Part shown: positions 26,131 to 36,351 of the stretch, in pieces
How positions within the stretch are numbered: the stretch's first letter is position 1
Layout of the letters: every line of letters begins with the position of its first letter
DNA from: an uncultured Pelagibacteraceae bacterium
GTDB lineage: Bacteria > Pseudomonadota > Alphaproteobacteria > Pelagibacterales > Pelagibacteraceae
Assembly: GCA_902532225.1 (NCBI GenBank)
Contig: CACAHI010000001.1
Coordinates: 1-64,000 of the forward strand
Length of the DNA: 64,000 nt
Direction: 5' to 3'
The notes under the pieces: generated by a model
What the model saw: the letters and a program-made list of their open reading frames with translations, nothing else
Database searches by the model: none
What the model was told of the DNA's origin: nothing
Translations under genes and position numbers: made by a program

Positions 26131-26145
26131 AAATATGAAATAAAT

Positions 26146-26229
26146 ATGAAAATATCTTTACAAAAAGCTGTTATATATTTTTTTATAATAGTTTTAGTTA
26201 TCCTTATAATAATATCATTAACGATTTAG
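26146..26229 (+). CDS. Possible 27-residue single-pass membrane peptide
   Basis: ATG at 26146 opens a 27-codon frame, MKISLQKAVIYFFIIVLVIL then IIISLTI, essentially one transmembrane helix after a short basic N-terminus. It ends three bases before the thioesterase start. Such short hydrophobic genes occur in compact genomes, but no homologue is recognised and no strong ribosome binding site is visible. Confidence 0.4.
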   Translation: MKISLQKAVIYFFIIVLVILIIISLTI

Positions 26230-26232
26230 ATA

Positions 26233-26628
26233 ATGAATAAAAAATTCGAACAAATAAGTATTAAATCTAGTTTTATGAAGCATAATGGTGGATTATTATT
26301 TAGAGAGCTTTCTAAAAATCAATTTGAATTCAAAACGAAAATTAAAAAAACTCATTTAAATACTGCTGGAATTACTCATGGAGGTTATATTTCTTCTATT
26401 ATAGATTCTGGTGCAGGAACAGCTGCATTTAGAGCATCTAGAAGTTCACGTTGTGTTACAATTTCTTTGAATATAAATTTTATTGCTTCAACTAAACTGG
26501 ATGATGAAATTATTGGTTTTGTAAAAGTTTTAAAGCGAACAAAGTCTATGGTATTTTTAATATGCCATCTTAAAAGTAATAAAAAAATAATAGCTTCTGC
26601 TTCTGGAATTTGGAAAATTCTTAAATAA
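26233..26628 (+). CDS. PaaI-family hotdog thioesterase
   Basis: A 131-residue hotdog-fold protein of the PaaI/YbgC type, which hydrolyses acyl- or aryl-CoA thioesters in the cytoplasm. The signature HLNTAGITHGGYISSIIDSG (with the HGG turn and the catalytic-helix acid D) is clear, followed by the beta strands CVTISLNINFIAST and IIGFVKVLKRTKSMVFLIC. Length is typical. The substrate is unknown. It converges on the TRAP permease, overlapping it by 8 bases. Confidence 0.85.
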   Translation: MNKKFEQISIKSSFMKHNGGLLFRELSKNQFEFKTKIKKTHLNTAGITHGGYISSIIDSGAGTAAFRASRSSRCVTISLNINFIASTKLDDEIIGFVKVLKRTKSMVFLICHLKSNKKIIASASGIWKILK

Positions 26629-28945
26629 TAATTTTTCTTCTATAATTTAAATATCCAAAAATAATTAACAGTATTGTGGCAAATGGATAAACAATAGCTT
26701 TATTTGGTCTATCTAAATTTTCTATCTTAAATTCACTAATAATATCTCCCATTTCAAACCCTTGTTTTTTTGCTAAGCCATTCCATTTAATTGTATCAAC
26801 TATAATTCTATTTTCTTCTTTTATTAAATTAACTCCGTAGTCTTCTAAATTAAAATTTTTTTCAAAACTATTTTTTTTAATAACAAATAATTTATATCGT
26901 TCACCATACTCGCTTGGTCTGGTTACTTTTAAATGTACTTCTCTGTTTGGCTCTAAACTTATTGATTTAATATTTTCAAAATTCTTATAATCATATTTTG
27001 GATAAAATTTATTAAGAACAAACTCAGGCGATAAAAATGATATTGAAATAACTAAAAAAATGATAATTTCATACCACTGAAGTTTGCTAAAAAACCACCT
27101 TTGGGTAGCTGCTGTAAAAACTAATATTCCAACTAAAGAAGTTATAATTACTATCAAAGCATGCCAGATATTATCTACTCCTATTAAAAGTAGTTCATGA
27201 TTAAATAAAAAAACTATAGGAAGAATACCTGTTCTTAAACTGTACCAAAAAGCTTGTACTCCAGTTCTAAGCGGATCTCCTCCTGAAATACCTGCTGCAG
27301 CATAAGAAGCAAGACCTACAGGTGGTGTTACATCAGCCATTAATCCAAAATAAAATACAAACAAATGGACAGCAATAATTGGAAAGATAAATCCAGAGGC
27401 ATTTCCTACATCAACTAAAACCATCGCCATTAATGATGCTACAACAACATAATTTGCAGTTGTTGGAAGCCCCATTCCTAATAACAAACACAAAACTATA
27501 GTTAACAATATTAAAATTATAACATTGTCTCTAGCAACAGATTCTATAACTATAATTAAATTTGTACTTAAACCTGTGGATCCTACTGCTCCTACGATAA
27601 CACCCGCGGTCGCTATAGCAATTCCTACAGCAACCATATTTATTGCTCCTTTTTGAAATCCCACTATAGTTTGATTGAACCAAACTTTTAATGCTTCTTT
27701 AAAATTTCTTTGTTTGATTAATATATTTATTAAATTTACTAAAATGAGAGCGTTTGTTGCATAAAATATTGAATACGCAGCAGTAAATCTTAGATAAACC
27801 AACAAATATATTAAAACAAAAATTGGAATTAGAAAATGTAAACCTGAAAAAAAAGTCTTCTTTAAATTTGGTACATCTTTTTCTTCCATTCCTTTAAGAT
27901 TTAATTTTAAAGCTTCAAGGTGAGAAATATAAAATAAAGCAATATAAGATATAACAGCAGGCAAAAAGGCGTGTTTAACGACTTCAAAATAAGTAACTCC
28001 TATAAAACTTGCCATAACAAATGCAGCTGCTCCCATAACTGGTGGCATTATTTGACCATTTACAGAAGATGAAACTTCAATTGCACCAGCTTTTTCTTTA
28101 GAAAAACCAGTTTTTTTCATAATAGGAATCGTAAAAGTTCCTGTTGTAACTGTATTAGCAACCGATGAACCTGATATCATGCCTGTCATGCCAGATCCTA
28201 AAATAGCTGCTTTGGCAGGACCGCCTCTCATTTTTCCAACCATAGCAAAAGCTAAATTTAAAAAATATTGTCCACCACCAGCAGTTTCTAAGAGAGCGCC
28301 AAATAAAACAAATAAAAATATAAAATCGACTGAAACTCCAATTGGAATTCCAAATATAGCTTCTTGATCGAACCATTGAAATCCAACAAGTCTTTTTAAC
28401 GAAAGTCCTCCATGTGAAATTATATCTGGTGCATATTGTCCAAAATACGAAAATAATAAAAAACAAACCGCAATTACAACTAAAGGTATTCCAATTACTC
28501 TCCGAGTTGCTTCGAGTAAAATCAAAATTCCAATCGATCCAATAATTAACTCTATTGGTATAATATATTCTCCTAATGTAATTTTTAAAAGAATACCTCC
28601 TCTATCTACCATTTGATCATAAAAAAAATAAATATAAAGACAGCAAAAAGCTCCTATTACACTTATTAAAACATCTATGATTGTAATTTTTTTTGATCTT
28701 GAAATAGGAAATATTAAAAATGCTAATAATAATGCAAAACCTAAATGTATAGCTCTTGCTGGTAAACCTTTGAACATTCCAAAATCAAACATGAATGGAA
28801 ATGGAGATGCATACCATAATTGAAACAAAGACCAAATGATAGCGATGGTTGCAACAATTTTTAAATGTAGGCCTGTAAGATTTCTAGTCGGGGATAAATC
28901 CTCATGAATTTTACTTTCAATCTTTGATTCAGGTTTTTGATTCAT
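26621..28945 (-). CDS. TRAP transporter fused permease (TAXI type)
   Basis: Inner-membrane fusion of the small (DctQ-like, about 4 TM) and large (DctM-like, about 12 TM) TRAP subunits, importing an organic solute with the binding protein encoded just upstream. The DctM signatures are visible in GSSVANTVTTGTFTIPIMKK and GLPTTANYVVVASLMA. A soluble C-terminal region ending in a last membrane helix resembles DUF3394. I chose ATG 28945 (MNQKPESKIE, 774 residues); an in-frame TTG 12 codons earlier would lie inside the terminator hairpin. A terminator between the two genes probably keeps permease expression below that of the binding protein. Confidence 0.92.
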   Translation of the reverse strand: MNQKPESKIESKIHEDLSPTRNLTGLHLKIVATIAIIWSLFQLWYASPFPFMFDFGMFKGLPARAIHLGFALLLAFLIFPISRSKKITIIDVLISVIGAFCCLYIYFFYDQMVDRGGILLKITLGEYIIPIELIIGSIGILILLEATRRVIGIPLVVIAVCFLLFSYFGQYAPDIISHGGLSLKRLVGFQWFDQEAIFGIPIGVSVDFIFLFVLFGALLETAGGGQYFLNLAFAMVGKMRGGPAKAAILGSGMTGMISGSSVANTVTTGTFTIPIMKKTGFSKEKAGAIEVSSSVNGQIMPPVMGAAAFVMASFIGVTYFEVVKHAFLPAVISYIALFYISHLEALKLNLKGMEEKDVPNLKKTFFSGLHFLIPIFVLIYLLVYLRFTAAYSIFYATNALILVNLINILIKQRNFKEALKVWFNQTIVGFQKGAINMVAVGIAIATAGVIVGAVGSTGLSTNLIIVIESVARDNVIILILLTIVLCLLLGMGLPTTANYVVVASLMAMVLVDVGNASGFIFPIIAVHLFVFYFGLMADVTPPVGLASYAAAGISGGDPLRTGVQAFWYSLRTGILPIVFLFNHELLLIGVDNIWHALIVIITSLVGILVFTAATQRWFFSKLQWYEIIIFLVISISFLSPEFVLNKFYPKYDYKNFENIKSISLEPNREVHLKVTRPSEYGERYKLFVIKKNSFEKNFNLEDYGVNLIKEENRIIVDTIKWNGLAKKQGFEMGDIISEFKIENLDRPNKAIVYPFATILLIIFGYLNYRRKIII

Positions 28946-28970
28946 TTGTGAAGAGTACTTTACTACAAAA

Positions 28971-29000
28971 AAAAGGCCCAATAAATATATTGGGCCTTTT
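28971..29000 (-). terminator. Intrinsic terminator between TAXI binding protein and TRAP permease
   Basis: Inverted repeat AAAAGGCCCAA/TTGGGCCTTTT with an AT-rich loop. On the minus strand it is followed by a run of eight T. It lies 24 bp after the binding-protein stop codon and just before the permease start, a good position for partial termination. Confidence 0.85.
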
Positions 29001-29023
29001 AAATTTAATTTAATATACTTTTA

Positions 29024-30028
29024 TTACATTAATCCAGCTTCTTTATAGTATCTAACTGCGCCTTCATGTAAAGGTGCTGATAAACCATCAGCTATCATAT
29101 CTTCCTTTTTTAAAGGTGCAAAAGCAGGATGTTGTTTTCTAAAATCATCAAAATTTTCAAATACTGCTTTTACCACTAAATAAACAAGATCTGCTTCAAC
29201 GGCATTACTGGTAACTACAGTAGCTTTAACTCCAAAAGTAGTTACATCTTTTTTTTGTCCAGTATATGTGCCTTTAGGTATTGTTGCTGAAGCATAATAA
29301 TCTGCACCATCAATTAGACCTTGAACAGGTCCACCTGTTAAATTAATTGGCAATGCTTTAGCTCCACAAGTAGCAGCTTGTTCCATAGCGCCATTTGGAA
29401 ATCCGACTGAATATCCAAAAGCATCTATTTTACCATCGCAAAGTGCTTTAACTTGTTCAGATGAAGTAAGTTCAGTTACAGATTTAAAGTAACTATTATC
29501 TACTCCCATTGCTTTCATAAGCTCTTCCATTGTTCCTCTTTGACCAGAACCAGGGTTACCTATGTTAACAACTTTTCCTTTTAAACCATTAAAGTCTTTA
29601 ACTTTTGCTTTTTTTCTAGCCCAAATTTGAAAAGGTTCATTGTGAACTGAAAAAACAGCTCTTAATCCTTTAAACTGTTTTCCTTCCCATTTACTTGAAC
29701 CATTAACAGCATGAAATTGCCAGTCAGACTGAGCTACACCAAATTGAAATTCACCATCTTTGATTTGACCAATATTATAATTTGATCCACCAGTTGATGG
29801 AGCTGTACATCTGTAAGCTTTATCTATACCTTTTTTTCTTCCATGTTCTTTTGCTATTGCAGATTTATGCAACATTTTACAAATTGCGTTTCCAGTTTGG
29901 AAATAAACTCCAGTTGGTCCGCCCGTTCCTATCGTGAAAAACTCTGCAGATTTTGCAACTGTTGTAAATGACAACGATGCTATAAAAATCAAAAGAGCAC
30001 TCGATAAGGAAGTAAGTATTTTTTTCAT
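29024..30028 (-). CDS. TAXI-family TRAP transporter substrate-binding protein
   Basis: A periplasmic binding protein of 334 residues. It has a signal peptide (MKKILTSLSSALLIFIASLS, cleavage probably after AKSA) and the TAXI N-terminus FFTIGTGGPTGVYFQTGNAI; GVAQSDWQFHAV and NIGNPGSGQRGT are typical of the family. A strong GGAGGGG ribosome binding site precedes the ATG, suggesting high expression. TAXI proteins have been linked to glutamate, 2-oxoglutarate and other carboxylates; the ligand here is not determined. The fused permease is next downstream. Confidence 0.93.
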   Translation of the reverse strand: MKKILTSLSSALLIFIASLSFTTVAKSAEFFTIGTGGPTGVYFQTGNAICKMLHKSAIAKEHGRKKGIDKAYRCTAPSTGGSNYNIGQIKDGEFQFGVAQSDWQFHAVNGSSKWEGKQFKGLRAVFSVHNEPFQIWARKKAKVKDFNGLKGKVVNIGNPGSGQRGTMEELMKAMGVDNSYFKSVTELTSSEQVKALCDGKIDAFGYSVGFPNGAMEQAATCGAKALPINLTGGPVQGLIDGADYYASATIPKGTYTGQKKDVTTFGVKATVVTSNAVEADLVYLVVKAVFENFDDFRKQHPAFAPLKKEDMIADGLSAPLHEGAVRYYKEAGLM

Positions 30029-30096
30029 ATTCCCCTCCGCTATTGTTATTTTAGAACGATTCTAACCAAAACTTTGGGGATGAGTCTATAAAAAAA

Positions 30097-31323
30097 TTAA
30101 GTCGATTCAACCCAGGCTTTTAGTCTTTTTGTGCCTTCCACAATCTTTGGTGCAAATTTTTGAACTAATTTATTATCTAATTTATTTTGATTTGACAAAT
30201 TATCCATGAACTTTTTTCCATCAAAATCAGTAAAACTTAATCTAGTAATAAGTTTGTTTTTAGGAAAACCAAAGTCTGATCCTGGTAATAGTGCAACTCC
30301 CGTATTATCCAATAAATTTGCACACATTTCTTCTGAGTTTTTAAACTTCATATCCAAAAATTCAGGCATTATATAAAAGCCTCCTTGAGGTTTATTAATT
30401 AAAATTTTATTGGATCTTAAGTTCTCATAGACATATTCTCCAACTAACTTAAGGATTTTTCTTGAATTATTTAAATAATTACTATGGTCATTTTGATAGG
30501 CTGCAATAGCTGCATACTGAATTGGGGCGCTAACTGATGAAAATGTTTCACTTGCAAGAACTTTTAATGAATTTTTCAATTTAGTTAATTCATTAGGAAT
30601 AACAAAGTGTCCTAATCTCCATCCACCTGCTGCACACCATTTACTAAGGCCACTGCTTATGATTGTTTGTTCAGGACAATAATTTGAAATAGATTTAAAA
30701 GTATCATCAAATGATAATTCTGCATAGATTTCATCTGACAAAACTAAAATATTATTTTTTTTAACAATTCTACTTATTTCTTCTAAGTTTTCACAAATTT
30801 GTCCTGATGGATTATTAGGTGAATTTAAAAATAATAAATAATTTTTATCTCTATTTTTTGAAATAATCTTTTCGATGTCTTCAGAAGTTGGAAACCAATT
30901 TTTTTCTCTATTAGTTTCTAACCAATGAACTTTGTTTCTTCCTAAAATTGCTTGTGGTTCGTATGATACCCAGCTAGGAATAGGTAATATAACCTCACCA
31001 TCAAAAAGTATTTGTAATAAAAACATTAATTCTTTAGTGCCAGGTCCTATTAAAATATTATCGGCTTTATAGTTATAATTTTTCCTAGATGACTCAAATT
31101 TTGCTATTACTTCTCTTAATTCAAGCAAGCCTTGCATAGGTAAATATTTATTTCGAAAAGAATTGTTTTTTAATTCTAAATTAACATCCTCTGGTATTTC
31201 AAAAGGAGATTGACCAAAACCAAATTTAAAAATCTGTTTTCCTTGCAATTCCAATTCCTTAGATATCTCATTTATTCTTAAGGTTGATGATATTTTTAAA
31301 TTTTTTACTACTTCTTTAATCAT
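30097..31323 (-). CDS. Pyridoxal-phosphate aminotransferase (class I/II)
   Basis: Transfers an amino group between an amino acid and a 2-oxo acid. The 408-residue protein has the fold I aspartate-aminotransferase pattern: NSPNNPSGQICE, VLSDEIYAELSFD and the PLP lysine in SSGLSKWCAAGGWRLGHF (about K234), with the terminal substrate-binding arginine in LITRLSFTDFDG. It is closest in style to AspC/AlaT-like enzymes. Substrate cannot be fixed. It directly follows acetoacetyl-CoA synthetase (no gap), so the two are probably co-transcribed. Confidence 0.88.
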   Translation of the reverse strand: MIKEVVKNLKISSTLRINEISKELELQGKQIFKFGFGQSPFEIPEDVNLELKNNSFRNKYLPMQGLLELREVIAKFESSRKNYNYKADNILIGPGTKELMFLLQILFDGEVILPIPSWVSYEPQAILGRNKVHWLETNREKNWFPTSEDIEKIISKNRDKNYLLFLNSPNNPSGQICENLEEISRIVKKNNILVLSDEIYAELSFDDTFKSISNYCPEQTIISSGLSKWCAAGGWRLGHFVIPNELTKLKNSLKVLASETFSSVSAPIQYAAIAAYQNDHSNYLNNSRKILKLVGEYVYENLRSNKILINKPQGGFYIMPEFLDMKFKNSEEMCANLLDNTGVALLPGSDFGFPKNKLITRLSFTDFDGKKFMDNLSNQNKLDNKLVQKFAPKIVEGTKRLKAWVEST

Positions 31324-33279
31324 TTAAATTTTTAATTCCTCTAAATTCTTAAACTCTTTTAATACCTCTGGGTTTGCTAAAGCCTGAATATTTTTAACAT
31401 TACTACCATCTATTATACTTTTTACAGCTAATTCAACAATTTTTCCATTTTTGGTTCTTGGAATATCAGATACACTTAATATTTTTGACGGCACATGTCT
31501 TGGGGATGCATCTTTTTTAATCAACTTTCTAATTTTTTCTATAAGAATTTTATCGAGTGTGAATGGTTCATTTAAAACAACAAATAAAATTATTCTAACA
31601 TCGTTATCCCAGTTTTGGCCTACAACAATTGCCTCTTTTATTTCTTTAAATCTTTCCACAACAGAATAGATTTCTGAGGTACCTAATCTAACTCCACCTG
31701 GGTTTAAAGTGGCATCTGATCTTCCATAAATTATATAACTACCAGTTTTTTTTTTTTCTGCGTAGTCTCCATGATGCCATACATTTCTATATCTATTAAA
31801 ATATGCCTTTTTATATTTTAAATTTTTTTCATCATTCCAAAACTTTTTCGGCATGGAAGGAAATGAATTTTTACAAACTAATTCACCTTTTTTATTTAAT
31901 ATAGATTTGCCTTTTTCATTAAAAATATCTACATCCATGCCAAGTCCGTTATTCTGAATTTCTCCTCTCACAACTGGATTGTATATGTTTCCTAAAACAA
32001 AACATGACACAATATCGGTGCCCCCTGATATTGATGCTAAATGTACATTTTTTTTAATATTTTTATAAACATAATCAAATCCGTCTTCAGATAATGGAGA
32101 TCCTGTTGAACAAATAGTTTTAAGATTTTTAAGTTTAAATTTTACTTTTGTAGAAAAATTTAATTTTTTTAAAGTATCAATATACTTTGCGCTAACTCCA
32201 AAAAGTGTAATTTTTTCTTTTTCAATGATTTCAAATAATAAGTCTTTTTTTCTATACATTGGAAATCCATCAAATAAAACAATTGATGCTTTTGATGCAA
32301 GAGAGCTTATAAGCCAATTCCACATCATCCAGCCACATGTAGTAAAATAAAAAATATTATCTTTTGGGTTAATTTCACAATGTAGCTGATGTTCTTTTAA
32401 ATGCTGCAACAAAACACCTCCGGCACGATGACATATGCATTTGGGTTTGCCAGTAGTACCACTGGAATATAATATTGCTAAATCATGTTCAAAATCAAAC
32501 TTTTTGAAGTTGATTACCTTTGTCTTGTAATTTTTTATATTTTTCCAAAAAAATATCTGATGTTTTTTAATCTTCTTAAATTTTAGATAACTCTGTCCGG
32601 GATAGTTTATAATTAAAACCTTCTTAATTGATTTTATCTTTTTTAAAATTATAGGAAGTCTATTAATAATATTTATTTCTTTTCCATTGTAATAGTATCT
32701 ATCTGCAATAATTAATATTTTTGGTTTAATTTGTGAAAATCTTTCAATGACTCCATGGGTTCCAAAATCTGGAGAACATGAAGACCAAATAGCTCCCATT
32801 GCTGAGGTTGCCAAAAAACTTTCTACACTTTCAATGATATTAGGCAAGTAAGCAGCTACTCTATCATTTTTTTTTACTCCAATTGATTGAAAAAAATTAA
32901 ATACTTTGTAAGTGTTCATGTTTAGATCTCTCCAACTTCTATATTCCTTAAAACCATTTTCACTTATAAATGTTAAGGCTTTGGTATCGTCTTTTTTTGA
33001 AAGTAAATTTTCTGCAAAATTTAACTTAGAATTTATTAAAAATTTATGTTTAAAAATATTGCCTGAGAAATTAAATCTTAATTTTTTATATCCTTTAACA
33101 TTAGCAAAATCCCAAATAGAACTCCAAAATTTTCTAGGATTTTTTAAAGTCCATTTCAATAATTTTGAATATTTTTTAGATATTTTATAATTATAATTGT
33201 TTGATAAAAATTTTTCATATTTAAATAAATTAGATTTTAATTTTATATCGCCAGATGCTTCCCATAATTTTTTAGTCAT
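31324..33279 (-). CDS. Acetoacetyl-CoA synthetase
   Basis: Activates acetoacetate to acetoacetyl-CoA using ATP. The 651-residue protein has the ACAS N-terminal region (LNFAENLLSKK), the AMP-binding motif ILYSSGTTGKPKCICH, TCGWMMWNWLIS, SISGGTDIVSCFV and the C-terminal lysine region PRTKNGKIVELAVK. GGVLLQHLKEH and the length separate it from acetyl-CoA synthetase and fit the acetoacetate-specific family. The thiolase at 16864 could use its product. It sits upstream of an aminotransferase in the same direction. Confidence 0.9.
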   Translation of the reverse strand: MTKKLWEASGDIKLKSNLFKYEKFLSNNYNYKISKKYSKLLKWTLKNPRKFWSSIWDFANVKGYKKLRFNFSGNIFKHKFLINSKLNFAENLLSKKDDTKALTFISENGFKEYRSWRDLNMNTYKVFNFFQSIGVKKNDRVAAYLPNIIESVESFLATSAMGAIWSSCSPDFGTHGVIERFSQIKPKILIIADRYYYNGKEINIINRLPIILKKIKSIKKVLIINYPGQSYLKFKKIKKHQIFFWKNIKNYKTKVINFKKFDFEHDLAILYSSGTTGKPKCICHRAGGVLLQHLKEHQLHCEINPKDNIFYFTTCGWMMWNWLISSLASKASIVLFDGFPMYRKKDLLFEIIEKEKITLFGVSAKYIDTLKKLNFSTKVKFKLKNLKTICSTGSPLSEDGFDYVYKNIKKNVHLASISGGTDIVSCFVLGNIYNPVVRGEIQNNGLGMDVDIFNEKGKSILNKKGELVCKNSFPSMPKKFWNDEKNLKYKKAYFNRYRNVWHHGDYAEKKKTGSYIIYGRSDATLNPGGVRLGTSEIYSVVERFKEIKEAIVVGQNWDNDVRIILFVVLNEPFTLDKILIEKIRKLIKKDASPRHVPSKILSVSDIPRTKNGKIVELAVKSIIDGSNVKNIQALANPEVLKEFKNLEELKI

Positions 33280-33442
33280 AAAAAAAATATATTGAATTAT
33301 TATTATTTATGTTACTGTTCATTTGATAAAATTTCAAAATGAGAACTTTTTCTTCACTGATTCGGTCATGTTTTAGTCCATTTTTGTTCTTAAACTATAA
33401 CAAGATATAGTAGGGTAAAAAAAATACATACTAATAATAGAA

Positions 33443-35926
33443 ATGATAAAAAATAAAATCACGGCGGTACTAGGACCTACAAATACTGGAAAAACTTATC
33501 AAGCAATTGAGACCATGCTCTCATTTGATGATGGTATGATTGGTTTTCCTCTAAGGCTGCTTGCTAGAGAAGTTTATGACAAAGTTGTAAAAAGAGTAGG
33601 TCAAGAAAAAGTGGCTTTAATTACTGGTGAAGAAAAAATTATACCAGCTAATGCAAAATATTATTTATGTACTGTTGAGTCGATGCCAGTAGATAAAAAT
33701 TTGGAATTTGTTGCTGTAGATGAAGTTCAAATGTGCTCGGACCATGAAAGAGGTCATATATTTACTGAAAGACTATTGAATTTAAGAGGTACAAAAGTAA
33801 CTATGTTTTTAGGTTCTCACACAATTAAAAAAATTATTGAAAATCTTGATGAAGATACAGAATTTGTCAATAAGAAAAGATTGTCTAAACTATCATTTAC
33901 TGGACACAAAAAAATATCCAGAATTGATAGAAAAAGTGCAATTATAGGTTTTTCTGCTGAAGAAGTTTATGCAATTGCTGAATTGATAAGAAGACAAAAA
34001 GGAGGTGCTTCAATTGTAATGGGTTCACTGAGTCCAAGGACAAGAAATGCACAAGTAGAATTGTATCAATCAGGTGATGTGGATTATCTAGTAGCAACTG
34101 ATGCTATTGGAATGGGTATAAACATGGATATAAATAATGTTTATTTTTCTAGTATAAAAAAATTTGATGGAAAAAAATCTAGAAGATTAAATCTGTCTGA
34201 AATAGGCCAAATTGCTGGAAGAGCAGGTAGATTTTTAAGTGATGGTTTGTTTGGGATTACAGGTGAGTGTGATCAAATTAATTCTGAAGATGTAGAACTT
34301 ATTGAAGGACATAAATTTGAAGAAATAAGAAATATTTTTTGGAGAAATTTTGATTTAAATTTTTCATCTACTGATAATTTAGTAAAATCACTAGAAGTCA
34401 AGCCGCCAGCTAATTGGTTAAGAAGAATTAATGAATGTGAAGATGAAAAGGTTTTAAAGTTTTTAATAAAAGATAAAGAAAAATATAAAATTCAAAATAG
34501 CTTTGTTAATTTAAAAAAATTGTGGGAATGTTGTCAAATTCCAGATTTTGTAAAAAAAACATATGGTCATCATTTACAAGTTGTGATTAAAGTTTTTGAA
34601 TTTTTAACTAGTAAAAGTGAGAAGGTTCCGAGTGATTATATGAAAAAACAGTTGAAATCACTTGATAATCTTGAAGGGAACGTAGACTCATTGTCAAACA
34701 GAATAGCTAATGTTCGTACATGGTCATATGTTGCAAATAAAATTAATTGGGTAGAAAATCAAGATTATTGGATAGAAAGAACTAAATATTTGGAAGATAA
34801 ACTTTCTGATAGATTGCATGAAGAATTGACAAAAACTTTTATTGATAAAAGAGCTAGTATATTAGCTAGAGGACTAAAACAAGATTCAAAATTAGAAACT
34901 AAAATAGTTGATCAAAAAAAAGTTATAATAGATAATCAATATATTGGAGAAATTATTGGCCTTAAACTTAATCTTGATTTAAAAAGTAATACTTTAGATA
35001 CCGATATAAAATCACTAAAAAAAGCAGCGAGACAAAATATAGGTCCGGAATTTTCTAAAAGAATAAATGAAATAATTGAAACCAAAATGGTTATATTAGA
35101 AGATAATTTTAAAATAATCTGGCAGAACAATCCTATCGCTATAATAACACCTGGAAAAGATTATTTATCCCCAAAAATTGAAATTATTGTAGATGATATT
35201 ATAGAATTAGAAGATAAAAAGAAATTAATTGAATTTTTAAATAATTGGTTAGAAGATAAAATAAAAGAAACATTAAAAAATCTATTTGATCTTAAATTAA
35301 TTAATGAAAAAAATTCAAATATTAGGGCATTAGCATACCAACTTTATGAAAATAATGGGGTTGTAAAAAGAAGTGAGTCAGTTGACTTAATAAAAAAATT
35401 AAATAACGAAGACAGAAAAGTTTTAAGAAAATATGGAGTAAAATTTGGAAGATACCATATTTTTTTATTTAAACTTTTTAAACCAGACGCAGTCAAATTA
35501 AGATTGATTTTATGGAAAAATTTTTACCAAAAAAATATAAACTTTATTTCTCCTAAATTTGGATTAAATTTTTTACCTATAAATGAAAAAATTAACAAAG
35601 AATTAATGTTAATTTGTGGTTTTGAAAACTTTAAGAACTTATATATAAGAATTGATATCTTAGATAGGCTATTTGTGAAATTGATTGAAAGTAATAAAAC
35701 TGAAAATAAAGAAATAAAGTTAACTCCTGATATGCTTAATTTGTTAGGTTGCAATAAAGAAAATTTTTTAAAGTTAATAGAATTGATGGATTATAAACAC
35801 TTCAACAAAAAAGAAGAGATTTTTCTTAAATATTCTCCTAAAAAAGTAAAATTTAAAAAAGAAAACTCTAAGAAAGAATTTTTTAATAATCCGTTCAATA
35901 AACTTAAGGAAATTCAATTTAAATGA
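33443..35926 (+). CDS. Suv3-like ATP-dependent helicase
   Basis: An 827-residue superfamily 2 helicase of the alphaproteobacterial/mitochondrial Suv3 type, probably an RNA helicase. It has Walker A GPTNTGKT (about 11-18), a DEXH-type VDEVQMC, the RecA2 motifs ATDAIGMGINMDI and QIAGRAGRF, and a long C-terminal region typical of bacterial Suv3-like proteins. The tail is lysine-rich. It heads a tightly packed cluster with a TerB-like protein, ferredoxin and CarD, overlapping the next gene by 4 bases. Confidence 0.88.
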   Translation: MIKNKITAVLGPTNTGKTYQAIETMLSFDDGMIGFPLRLLAREVYDKVVKRVGQEKVALITGEEKIIPANAKYYLCTVESMPVDKNLEFVAVDEVQMCSDHERGHIFTERLLNLRGTKVTMFLGSHTIKKIIENLDEDTEFVNKKRLSKLSFTGHKKISRIDRKSAIIGFSAEEVYAIAELIRRQKGGASIVMGSLSPRTRNAQVELYQSGDVDYLVATDAIGMGINMDINNVYFSSIKKFDGKKSRRLNLSEIGQIAGRAGRFLSDGLFGITGECDQINSEDVELIEGHKFEEIRNIFWRNFDLNFSSTDNLVKSLEVKPPANWLRRINECEDEKVLKFLIKDKEKYKIQNSFVNLKKLWECCQIPDFVKKTYGHHLQVVIKVFEFLTSKSEKVPSDYMKKQLKSLDNLEGNVDSLSNRIANVRTWSYVANKINWVENQDYWIERTKYLEDKLSDRLHEELTKTFIDKRASILARGLKQDSKLETKIVDQKKVIIDNQYIGEIIGLKLNLDLKSNTLDTDIKSLKKAARQNIGPEFSKRINEIIETKMVILEDNFKIIWQNNPIAIITPGKDYLSPKIEIIVDDIIELEDKKKLIEFLNNWLEDKIKETLKNLFDLKLINEKNSNIRALAYQLYENNGVVKRSESVDLIKKLNNEDRKVLRKYGVKFGRYHIFLFKLFKPDAVKLRLILWKNFYQKNINFISPKFGLNFLPINEKINKELMLICGFENFKNLYIRIDILDRLFVKLIESNKTENKEIKLTPDMLNLLGCNKENFLKLIELMDYKHFNKKEEIFLKYSPKKVKFKKENSKKEFFNNPFNKLKEIQFK

Positions 35927-36351
35927 TTAACATTTTTAAAAAAAAAAATGATAAAGAAATAAAAAAAGATGAAAAATTCTTAAATATAGCTGCTTTATTA
36001 ATACATGTGGCAAAAATAGATGAAAATTATACCGAAAAAGAAAAGGAAATAATTAAAAGAACTATTGAAGAAATATCTAATAATAACATAAAAGCTCAAG
36101 ATATTATTGAAGATGCTGAGAAATTAGATAATGACTCAAATCAAATATTAGATTTTACTAAAACTGTTAAAAACCTTGAAGAAAATTTAAAAATAAAATT
36201 AATTGAGACACTTTGGAGAATTATTTATTCCGATAAAAATGTGGACCTTTATGAAGCTAGTTTAATGCGTAGATTAGCTGGATTATTGTATATAGACTCA
36301 AAAACTTTAGGAGATATAAAAAATAAAATTTATAATGAAAATTTAAAATGA
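35923..36351 (+). CDS. TerB-domain protein
   Basis: A 142-residue helical acidic protein matching the TerB/tellurite-resistance fold: [20 protein letters not shown] near the N-terminus and [18 protein letters not shown] near the C-terminus, with spaced acidic residues that may bind metal. The function is unknown despite the family name. It overlaps the helicase at its start and ferredoxin at its end by 4 bases each, so it is translationally coupled to both. Confidence 0.8.
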   Translation: MINIFKKKNDKEIKKDEKFLNIAALLIHVAKIDENYTEKEKEIIKRTIEEISNNNIKAQDIIEDAEKLDNDSNQILDFTKTVKNLEENLKIKLIETLWRIIYSDKNVDLYEASLMRRLAGLLYIDSKTLGDIKNKIYNENLK

